Source: Rhynochetos jubatus
Taxonomy: Eukaryota > Chordata > Aves > Eurypygiformes > Rhynochetidae
Reading direction: 5' to 3'
DNA: 64,000 nucleotides
Assembly (NCBI GenBank): GCA_027574665.1
Contig: CM050672.1
Span: 10,090,001-10,154,000, forward strand
Position numbers and translations under genes: made by a program. The notes below the pieces were generated by a model, which did not search any database, had not been told where the DNA came from, and was given only the letters and a program-made list of their open reading frames with translations. The stretch's first letter is position 1, and each line of letters opens with the position of its first letter. Positions 50,381 through 60,181 of the stretch are shown piece after piece.

Positions 50381-52268
50381 CCCCCTGCTCTTGAGATTCT
50401 CCCGGATGTGGGCTGCATTTTGGCTGCCTTTTGGGCTGGAGCTTCTCCTGGTTTGAGGCCTGGCTTGCTCCACCCCCTGCTCTTGAGATTCTCCCGGATA
50501 TTTGCTGCATTTTGGCTGCCTTTTGGGCTGGAGCTTCTCGTGGTTTGAGGCCTGGCTTGCTCCACCCTCTGCTCTTGAGATTCTCCCACATGTGGGCTGC
50601 ATTTTGGCTGCCTTTTGTGCTGGAGCTTCTCGTGGTTTGAGGCCTGGCTTGCTCCACCCCCTGCTCTTGAGATTCTCCTGGATGTGGGCTGCATTTTGGA
50701 TGCCTTTTGGGCTGGAGCTTCTCGTGGTTTGAGGCCTGGCTTGCTCCACTCCCTGCTCTTGAGATTCTCCTGGATGTGGTTAGGATTTTCGCTGCCTTTT
50801 GGGCTGGAGCTTCTCGTGGTTTGAGGCCTGCCTTGCTCCACCCCCTGCTCTTGAGATTCTCCCGGATGTGGGCTGCATTTTGGCTGCCTTTTGGGCTGGA
50901 GCTTCTCGTGGTTTGAGGCCTGGCTTGCTCCACCCCCTGCTCTGGAGATTCTCCCGGATGTGGGCTGCATTTTGGCTGATTCTTGGGTTGGAGCTTCTCG
51001 TGGTTTGAAGCCTGGCTTGCTCCACCCCCTGCTCTTGTGATTCTCCAGGATGTGGGCTGCATTTTGGCTGCCTTTTGGGCTGGAGCTTCTCGTGGTTTGA
51101 GGCCTGGCTTGCTCCACCCCCTGCTCTTGAGATTCTCCTGGATGTGGGCTGCATTTTGGCTGCCTTTTGGGCTGGAGCTTCTCGTGGTTTGAGGCCTGGC
51201 TTACTCCACCTCCTGCTCTTGAGATTCTCCCGGAGGTGGGCTGCATTTTGGCTGCCTTTTGGGCTCGAGCTTCTCGTGGTTTGAGGCCTGGCTTGCTCCA
51301 CCCTCTGCTCTTGAGATTCTCCCGGAGGTGGGCTGAATATTGGCTGCCTTTTGGGCTGGAGCTTCTCGTGGTTTGAGGCCTGGCTTGCTCCACCCCCTTC
51401 TCTTGAGATTCTCCCGGATGTGGGCTGCATTTTGGCTGCCTTTTGGGCTGGAGCTTCTCGTGGTTTGAGGCCTGGCTTGCTCCACCCCCTGCTCTTGAGA
51501 TTCTCCCGGATGTGGGCTGCATTTTGGGTGCCTTTTGGGCTGGAGCTTCTCGTGGTTTGAGGCCTGGCTTGCTCCACCCCCTGCTCTTGAGATTCTCCCG
51601 GATGTGGGCTGCATTTTGGCTGCCTTTTGGGCTGGAGCTTCTCGTGGTTTGAGCCCTGGCTTGCTCCACCCCCTGCTCTTGATAGTCTCCCGGATGTTTG
51701 CTGCATTTTGGCTGCATTTTGGGCTGGAGCTTCTCGTGGTTTGAGGCCTGGCTTGCTCCACCCCCTGCTCTTGAGATTCTCCCGGAGGTGGGCTGCATTT
51801 TGGCTGCAGTTTGGGCTGGAGCTTCTCGTGGTTTGAGGCCTGGCTTGCTCCACCCCCTGCTCTTGAGATTCTCCCGTATGTGGGCTGCATTTTGGCTGCC
51901 TTTTGGGCGGGAGCTTCTCGTGGTTTGAGGTCTGGCTTGCTCCACCCCCTGCTCTTGAAATTCCCCCGGATGTGGGCTGCATTTTGGCTGCCTTTTGGGC
52001 TGGAGCTTCTCGTGGTTTGAGGCCTGGCTTGCTCCACCCCCTGCTCTTGAGATTCTCCCGGATGTTTCCTGGATTTTGGCTCCCTTTTGGACTGGAGCTT
52101 CTCGTGGTTTGAGGCCTGGCTTGCTCCACCCCCTGCTCTTGAGATTCTCCCGGATGTGGGCTGCATTTTGGCTGCCTTTTGGGCTGGAGCTTCTCATGGT
52201 TTGAGGCCTGGCTTGCTCCACCCCCTGCTCTTGAGATTCTCCCGGATGTGGTCTGGATTTTGGCTGCC

Positions 52269-52360
52269 TTTTGGGCTGGAGCTTCTCGTGGTTTGAGGCC
52301 TGGCTTGCTCCACCCCCTGCTCTTGAGATTCTCCCGGATGTGGGCTGCATTTTGGCTGCC
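52269..52360. repeat. Reference unit: a copy matching the majority base at every position I compared
   Basis: Taken as the exemplar unit, beginning at the T-run before gggctggag and ending with ttttggctgcc. The 3-prime part holds an internal sub-repeat: gggctgcatttt, ggctgcctttt and gggctggagctt follow one another at about 11-12 bp spacing across the unit junction. The central part, gagcttctcgtgg through ccaccccctgctcttgag, is the most constant among copies. The bases around ggctgcctttt at the junction are the most variable; gctgat, gctcac, gctgaa, gctaca, gctgcg and ggtagc forms are all common. Both CpGs are also frequently mutated. The start of the unit is arbitrary. Confidence 0.9.
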
Positions 52361-53096
52361 TTTTGGGCTGGAGCTTCTCGTGGTTTGAGGCCTGGCTTAC
52401 TCCACCCCCTGCTCTTGAGATTCTCCCGGATGTGGGCTGCATTTTGGCTGCCTTTTGGGCTGGAGCTTCTCGTGGTTTGAGGCCTGGCTTGCTCCACCCC
52501 CTGCTCTTGAGATTCTCCCGGAGGTGGGCTGAATATTGGCTGCCTTTTGGGCTGGAGCTTCTCGTGGTTTGAGGCCTGGCTTGCTCCACCCCCTGCTCTT
52601 GAGATTCTCCCGGATGTGGGCTGCATTTTGGCTGCCTTTTGGGCTGGAGCTTCTTGTGGTTTGAGGCCTGGCTTGCTCCACCCCCTGCTCTTGAGATTCT
52701 CCCGGATGTGGGCTGCATTTTGGCTTCCTTTTTTGCTGGAGCTTCTCGTGGTTTGAGGCCTGGCTTGCTCCACGCCCTGCTCTTGAGATTCTCCCGGATG
52801 TGGGCTGGATTTTGGCTGCCTTTTGGGCAGGAGCTTCTCGTGGTTTGAGGCCTGGCTTGCTCCACCCCCTGCTCTTGAGATTCTCCCGGATGTTTGCTTC
52901 ATTTTGGCTGCCTTTTGGGCTGGAGCTTCTCGTGGTTTGAGGCCTGGCTTGCTCCACCCCCTGCTCTTGAGATTCTCCCGGATGTGGCCTGCATTTTGGC
53001 TGCCTTTTGGGCTGGAGCTTCTCGTGGTTTGAGGCCTGGCTTGCTCCACCCCCTGCTCTTGAGATTCTCCCGGATGTGGGCTGCATTTTGGCTGCA

Positions 53097-53187
53097 TTTT
53101 GGGCTGGAGCTTCTCGTGGTGTGAGGCCTGGCTTGCTCCACCCCATGCTTTTGAGATTCTCCAGATGTGGGCTGCATTTTGGCTGCA
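53097..53187. repeat. Isolated 91-bp unit (tctccagatg)
   Basis: One base is missing at the second CpG region, which reads tctccagatg where the consensus has tctcccggatg. The unit also carries gtggtgtgagg and ccatgcttttgag. It is the last length change before the window end, 10.8 kb away. Confidence 0.8.
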
Positions 53188-54215
53188 TTTTGGGCTGGAG
53201 CTTCTCGTGGTTTGAGCCCTGGCTTGCTCCACCCCCTGCTCTTGTGATTCTCCTGGATGTGGGCTGCATTTTGGGTGCCTTTTGGGCTGGAGCTTCTCGT
53301 GGTTTGAGGCCTGGCTTGCTCCACCCCCTGCTCTTGAGATTCTCCCCGATGTGGGCTGCATTTTGGCTGCCTTTAGGGCTGGAGCTACTCGTGGTTTGAG
53401 GCCTGGCTTGCTCCACCCCCTGCTCTTGAGATTCTCCCGGAGGTGGGCTGCATTTTGGCTGCCTTTTGGGCTGGAGCTTCTCGTGGTTTGAGGCCTGGCT
53501 TGCTCCAACCTCTTCTCTTGAGATTCTCCCGGATGTGGGCTGCATTTTGGCTGCCTTTTGGGCTGGAGCTTCTCGAGGTTTGAGGCCTGGCTTGCTCCAC
53601 CCCCTGCTCTTGATATTCTCCCGGATGTGGGCTGGATTTTGTCTGCATTTTGGGCTGGAGCTTCTCATGGTTTGAGGCCTGGCTTGCTCCACCCCCTGCT
53701 CTTGAGATTCTCCCGGAGGTGGGCTGCATTTTGGCTGCCTTTTGGGCTGGAGCTTCTCGTGGTTTGAGGCCTGGCTTGCTCCACCCCCTGCTCTTGAGAT
53801 TCTCCCAGATGTGGGCTGCATTTTGGCTGCCTTTTGGGCTGGAGCTTCTCGTGGTTTGAGGCCTGGCTTACTCCACCCCCTGCTCTTGAGATTCTCCCGG
53901 ATGTGGGCTGCATTTTGGATGCATTTTGGGCTGGAGCTTCTCGTGGCTTGAGGCCTGTCTTGCTCCACCCCCAGCACTTGAGATTCTCCCGGATGTGGGC
54001 TGCATTTTGGCTGCCTTTTGGGCTGGAGCTTCTCATGGTTTGAGGCCTGTCTTGCTCCACCCCCAGCACTTGAGATTCTCCCGGATGTGGGCTGCATTTT
54101 GGCTGCCTTTTGGGCTGGAGCTTCTCGTGGTTTGAGGCCTGGCTTGCTCCACCCCCTGCTCTTGAGATTCTCCCGTATGTGGGCTGCATTTTGGCTGCCT
54201 TTTGGGTTGGAGATT

Positions 54216-57200
54216 CTTGTGGTTTGAGGCCTGGCTTGCTCCACCCCCTGCTCTTGAGATTCTCCTGGATGAGAGCTGCATTTTGGCTGCCTTTTGGGCT
54301 GGAGCTTCTCGTGGTTTGAGGCCTGGCTTGCTCCACCCCCTGCTCTTGAGATTCTCCCGGATGTGGGCTGCATTTTGGCTGACTTTTGGGCTGGAGCTTC
54401 TCGTGGTTTGAGGCCTGGCTTGCTCCACCCCCTGCCCATGATATTCTCCCGGTTGTGGGCTGCATTTTGGCTGCCTTTTGGGCTGGAGCTTCTCGTGGTT
54501 TGAGGCCTGGCTTGCTCCACCCCCTGCTCTTGAGATTCTCCCGTATGTGGGCTGCATTTTGGCTGCCTTTTGGGCTGGAGCTTCTCGTGGTTTGAGGCCT
54601 GGCTTGCTCCACCCCCTGCTCTTGAGATTCTCCCGGATGTGGGCTGGATTTTGGCTGCCTGTTGGGCTGGAGCTTCTCGTGGTTTGAGGCCTGGCTTGCT
54701 CCACCCCCTGCTCTTGAGATTCTCCCTGAGGTGGGCTGCATTTTGGCTGCCTTTTGGGCTGGAGCTTCTCGTGGTTTGAGGCCTGCCTTGCTCCAACCCC
54801 TGCTCTTGAGATTCTCCCAGATGTGGGCTGCATTTTGGCTGCTCATTGGGCTGGAGCTTCTCGTGGTTTGAGGCCTGGCTTGCTCCACCCCCTGCTCTTG
54901 AGATTCTCCCGGATTTGGCCTGCATTTTGGCTGCCTGTTGGGCTGGAGCTTCTCGTGGTTTGAGGCCTGGCTTGCTCCACCCCCTGCTCTTGAGATTCTC
55001 CCGGATGTGGGCTGCATTTTGGCTGCCTTTTGGGCTGGAGCTTCTCGTGGTTTGAGGCCTGGCTTGCTCCACCCCCTGCTCTTGAGATTCTCCCGGATGT
55101 GGGCTGCATTTTGGCTGCTTTTTGGGCTGCAGCTTCTCGTGGTTTGAGGCCTGGCTTGCTCCAGCCCCTGCTCTTGAGATTCCCCCGGATGTGGGCTGCA
55201 TTTTGGCTGCCCTTTGGGCTGGAGGTTCTCGTGGTTTGAGGCCTGGCTTGCTCCACCCCCTGCTCTTGAGATTCTCCAGGATGTGAGCTGCATTTTGGCT
55301 GCCTTTTGGGCTGGAGCTTCTCGTGGTTTGAGGCCTGGCTTGCTCCACCCCCTGCTCTTGATATTCTCCCGGATGTGGGCTGCATTTTGGCAGCCTTTTG
55401 GGCTGGAGCTTCTCGTGGTTTGAGGCCTGGCTTGCTCCACCCCCTGCTCTTGATATTCTCCCGGATGTGGGCTGCATTTTGGATGCCTTTTGAGCTGGAG
55501 CTTCTCGTGGTTTGAGGCCTGGCTTACTCCACCCCCTGCTCTTGAGATTCTGCCGGATGTGGGCTGCATTTTGGCTCCATTTTGGGCTGGAGATTCTTGT
55601 GGTTTGAGGCCTGGCTTGCTCCACCCCCTGCTCTTGAGATTCCCCCGGATGTGGGCTGCATTTTGGCTGCCTTTTGGGCTGGAGCTTCTCGTGGTTTGAG
55701 GACTGCCTTGCTCGACCCCCTGCTCTTGAGATTCTCCCGCATGTGGGCTGGATTTTGGCTGCCTTTTGGGCGGGAGCTTCTCGTGGTTTGAGGCCTGGCT
55801 TGCTCCACCCCCTGCTCTTGAGATTCTCCTGGATGAGAGCTGCATTTTGGCTGCCTTTTGGGCTGGAGCTTCTCGTGGTTTGAGGCCTGGCTTGCTCCAC
55901 CCCCTGCTCTTGAGATTCTCCCGTATGTGGGCTGCATTTTGGCTCCCTTTTGGGCTGGAGCTTCTCGTGGTTTGAGGCCTGGCTTGCTCCACCCCCTGCC
56001 CATGATATTCTCCCGGTTGTGGGCTGCATTTTGGCTGCCTTTTGGGCTGGAGCTTCTCGTGGTTTGAGGCCTGGCTTGCTCCACCCCCTGCTCTTGAGAT
56101 TCTCCCGTATGTGGGCTGCATTTTGGCTGCCTTTTGGGCTGGAGCTTCTCGTGGTTTGAGGCCTGGCTTGCTCCACCCCCTGCTCTTGAGATTCTCCCGG
56201 ATGTGGGCTGGATTTTGGCTGCCTGTTGGGCTGGAGCTTCTCGTGGTTTGAGGCCTGGCTTGCTCCACCCCCTGCTCTTGAGATTCTCCCTGAGGTGGGC
56301 TGCATTTTGGCTGCCTTTTGGGCTGGAGCTTCTCGTGGTTTGAGGCCTGCCTTGCTCCAACCCCTGCTCTTGAGATTCTCCCAGATGTGGGCTGCATTTT
56401 GGCTGCTCATTGGGCTGGAGCTTCTCGTGGTTTGAGGCCTGGCTTGCTCCACCCCCTGCTCTTGAGATTCTCCCGGATTTGGCCTGCATTTTGGCTGCCT
56501 GTTGGGCTGGAGCTTCTCGTGGTTTGAGGCCTGGCTTGCTCCACCCCCTGCTCTTGAGATTCTCCCGGATGTGGGCTGCATTTTGGCTGCCTTTTGGGCT
56601 GGAGCTTCTCGTGGTTTGAGGCCTGGCTTGCTCCACCCCCTGCTCTTGAGATTCTCCCGGATGTGGGCTGCATTTTGGCTGCCTTTTGGGCTGGAGCTTC
56701 TCGTGGTTTGAGGCCTGGCTTGCTCCACCCCCTGCTCTTGAGATTCCCCCGGCGGTGGGCTGCATTTTGGCTGCCCTTTGGGCTGGAGGTTCTCGTGGTT
56801 TGAGGCCTGGCTTGCTCCACCCCCTGCTCTTGAGATTCTCCAGGATGTGAGCTGCATTTTGGCTGCCTTTTGGGCTGGAGCTTCTCGTGGTTTGAGGCCT
56901 GGCTTGCTCCACCCCCTGCTCTTGATATTCTCCCGGATGTGGGCTGCATTTTGGCAGCCTTTTGGGCTGGAGCTTCTCGTGGTTTGAGGTCTGTCTTGCT
57001 CCACCCCCTGCTCTTGATATTCTCCCGGATGTGGGCTGCATTTTGGCTGCCTTTTGAGCTGGAGCTTCTCGTGGTTTGAGGCCTGGCTTACTCCACCCCC
57101 TGCTCTTGAGATTCTGCCGGATGTGGGCTGCATTTTGGCTCCATTTTGGGCTGGAGATTCTTGTGGTTTGAGGCCTGGCTTGCTCCACCCCCTGCTCTTG

Positions 57201-57393
57201 AGATTCCCCCGGATGTGGGCTGCATTTTGGCTGCATTTTGGGCTGGAGCTTCTCGTGGTTTGAGGACTGCCTTGCTCGACCCCCTGCTCTTGAGATTCTC
57301 CCGCATGTGGGCTGCATTTTGGCTGCCTTTTGGGCGGGAGCTTCTCGTGGTTTGAGGCCTGGCTTGCTCCACCCCCTGCTCTTGAGATTCTCC
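54216..57393. repeat. Tandem duplication of a 17-unit block (1,564 bp per copy)
   Basis: Copy 1 is 54216-55779 and copy 2 is 55780-57343, with homology to 57393. Shared rare variants in order are tggatgagagctg, ctgcccatgatattc with cggttgtggg, cccgtatg, gcctgttggg, ccctgaggtggg, gctgctcattggg, ggatttggcctg, ccaggatgtgagc, ggcagccttttggg, ttgagctggag, tctgccggatg, gctccatttt and gaggactgccttgctcgacc. I see roughly 15-20 differences in 1.6 kb, for example gctgacttttggg versus gctcccttttggg. Confidence 0.85.
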
Positions 57394-58713
57394 CTGATTT
57401 GGGCTGCATTTTGGCTGCCTGTTGGGGTGGAGCTTCTCGTGGTTTGAGGCCTGGCTTGCTCCACCCCCTGCTCTTGAGATTTTCTCGGATGTGGGCTGGA
57501 TTTTGGCTGCCTTTTGGGCTGGAGCTTCTCGTGGTTTGAGGCCTGGCTTGCTCCACCCCCTGCTCTTGAGATTCTCCCGGATGTGGGCTGCATTTTGGCT
57601 GATTCTTGGTCTGGAGCTTCTCGTGGTTTGAGGCCTGGCTTGCTCCCCCCCCTGCTCTTGAGATTCTCCCGGAGGTGGGCTGCATTTTGGCTGCCTTTTG
57701 GGCTGGAGCTTCTCGTGTTTTGAGGTCTGGCTTGCTCCACCCCCTGCTCTTGAGATTCTCCCGCATGTGGGCTGCATTTTGGCTGCCTTTTGGGCGGGAG
57801 CTTCTCGTGGTTTGAGGCCTGCCTTGCTGCACCCCCTGCTCTTGAGATTCTCCCGGATGTGGGCTGCATTTTGGCTGCCTTTTGGGCTGGAGCTTCTCGT
57901 GGTTTGAGGCCTGGCTTGCTCCACCCCCTGCTCTTGAGATTCTCCCTGATTTGGGCTGAATTTTGGCTGCCTGTTGGGCAGGAGGTTTTCGTGGTTTGAG
58001 GCCTGGCTTGCTCCACCCCCTGCTCTTGAGATTTTCTCGGATGTGGGCTGGATTTTGGCTGCCTTTTGGGCTGGAGCTTCTCGTGGTTTGAGGCCTGGCT
58101 TGCTCCACCCCCTGCTCTTGAGATTCTCCCGGATGTGGGCTGCATTTTGGCTGATTCTTGGGCTGGAGCTTGTCGTGGTTTGAGGCCTGGCTTGCTCCAC
58201 CCCCTGCTCTTGAGATTCTCCCGGAGGTGGGCTGCATTTTGGCTGAATCTTGGGCTATAGCTTCCTGTGGTTTGAGGCCTGGCTTGCTCCACCCCCTGCT
58301 CTTGAGATTCTCCCGGATGTGGGCTGGATTTTGGCTGCCTTTTGGGCTGGAGCTTCTCGTGGTTTGAGGCCTGCCTTGCTCCACCCCCTGCTCTTGAGAT
58401 TCCCCCGGATGTGGGCTGCATTTTGGCTGCGCTTTGGGCTGGAGCTTCTCGTGGTTTGAGGCCTGGCTTGCTCCACCCCCTGCTCTTGAGATTCTCCAGG
58501 ATGTGGGCTGCATTTTGGCTGACTTTTGGGCTGGAGCTTCTCGTGGTTTGAGGCCTGGCTTGCTCCACCCCCTGCCCATGATATTCTCCCAGATGTGGGC
58601 TGCATTTTGGCTGCCTTTTGGGCTGGAGCTTCTCCTGGTTTGAGGCCTGGCTTGCTCCACCCCCTGCTCTTGAGATTCTCCCTGATTTGGGCTGCATTTT
58701 GGCTGCCTGTTGG

Positions 58714-59664
58714 GCTGGAGCTTCTCGTGGTTTGAGGCCTGGCTTGCTCCACCCCCTGCTCTTGAGATTTTCTCGGATGTGTGCTGGATTTTGGCTGCCT
58801 TTTGGGCTGGAGCTTCTCGTGGTTTGAGGCCTGGCTTGCTCCACCCCCTGCTCTTGAGATTCTCCCGGATGTGGGCTGCATTTTGGCTGATTCTTGGGCT
58901 GGAGCTTCCCGTGGTTTGAGGCCTGGCTTGCTCCACCCCCTGCTCTTGAGATTCTCCCGGAGGTGGGCTGCATTTTGGCTGAATCTTGGGCTGGAGCTTC
59001 CTGTGGTTTGAGGCCTGGCTTGCTCCACCCCCTGCTCTTGAGATTCTCCCGGATGTGGGCTGGATTTTGGCTGCCTTTTGGGCTGGAGATTCTTGTGGTT
59101 TGAGGCCTGGCTTGCTCCACCCCCTGCTCTTGATATTCTCCCGGATGTGGGCTGCATTTTGGCTGCCTTTTGAGCTGGAGCTTCTCGTGGTTTGAGGCCT
59201 GGCTTGCTCCACCCCCTGCTCTTGAGATTTTCTCGGATGTGTGCTGGATTTTGGCTGCCTTTTGGGCTGGAGCTTCTCGTGGTTTGAGGCCTGGCTTGCT
59301 CCACCCCCTGCTCTTGAGATTCTCCCGGATGTGGGCTGCATTTTGGCTGATTCTTGGGCTGGAGCTTCCCGTGGTTTGAGGCCTGGCTTGCTCCACCCCC
59401 TGCTCTTGAGATTCTCCCGGAGGTGGGCTGCATTTTGGCTGAATCTTGGGCTGGAGCTTCCTGTGGTTTGAGGCCTGGCTTGCTCCACCCCCTGCTCTTG
59501 AGATTCTCCCGGATGTGGGCTGCATTTTGGCAGCCTTTTGGGCTGGAGATTCTTGTGGTTTGAGGCCTGGCTTGCTCCACCCCCTGCTCTTGATATTCTC
59601 CCGGATGTGGGCTGCATTTTGGCTGCCTTTTGAGCTGGAGCTTCTCGTGGTTTGAGGCCTGGCT
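58714..59664. repeat. Tandem duplication of a 5-unit block (460-bp offset)
   Basis: About 58714-59204 matches 59174-59664. Both contain gattttctcggatgtgtgc, gattcttgggctgg with cttcccgtgg, gaatcttgggctgg with cttcctgtgg, and gagattcttgtgg. The main differences are in one unit (gctggattttggctgcc versus gctgcattttggcagcc). The first part is also shared with about 60.06-60.55 kb at 16 units. Confidence 0.75.
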
Positions 59665-60181
59665 TACTCCACCCCCTGCTCTTGAGATTCTGCCGGATGT
59701 GGGCTGCATTTTGGCTGATTCTTGGTCTGGAGCTTCTCGTGGTTTGAGGCCTGGCTTGCTCCCCCCAATGCTCTTGAGATTCTCCCGGAGGTGGGCTGCA
59801 TTTTGGCTGCCTTTTGGGCTGGAGCTTCTCGTGGTTTGAGGCCTGGCTTGCTCCACCCCCTGCTCTTGAGATTCTCCCGCATGTGGGCTGCATTTTGGCT
59901 GCCTTTTGGGCTGGAGCTTCTCGTGTTTTGAGGTCTGGCTTGCTCCACCCCCTGCTCTTGAGATTCTCCCGCATGTGGGCTGCATTTTGGCTGCCTTTTG
60001 GGCGGGAGCTTCTCGTGGTTTGAGGCCTGCCTTGCTGCACCCCCTGCTCTTGAGATTCTCCCGGATGTGGGCTGCATTTTGGCTGCCTTTTGGGCTGGAG
60101 CTTCTCCTGGTTTGAGGCCTGGCTTGCTCCACCCCCTGCTCTTGAGATTCTCCCTGATTTGGGCTGCATTTTGGCTGCCTG

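Larger units (their letters stand above)
42057..53300. repeat. Zone 5 of the array: gatgtttgctgc, gtggttagg and ttttttgctgg unit types
   Basis: Diagnostic variants are gatgtttgctgc and agatatttgctgc, gtggttaggattttgg, ccttttttgctgg, gggtgccttttggg, gagccctgg and gaggtgggctgaatattgg. No unit-length change is seen between about 42.06 and 53.1 kb, roughly 120 units of exactly 92 bp. A 14-unit tandem duplication (44019-46622) and an 11-unit one (48413-49782) lie inside. Confidence 0.6.
46732..53508 (-). other. Second-longest stop-free stretch (2,258 codons) on the reverse strand; not called as a gene
   Basis: This is the same phenomenon as the 52397-60997 stretch, with the same 92-residue repeated translation in a different reading phase; the two overlap by about 1.1 kb. 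It covers the right part of zone 5, where no unit-length change occurs until 53.1 kb. Reverse stops in the array mostly come from private changes such as gtttta, ccttta or gtagcc on the + strand. Confidence 0.8.

Noticed and set aside
52310..52322. G-quadruplex from the C-run (ccaccccctgc) on the reverse strand
   Set aside because: Only one long G-run occurs per unit; the other G-runs are two or three bases and too far apart for a standard four-run motif.
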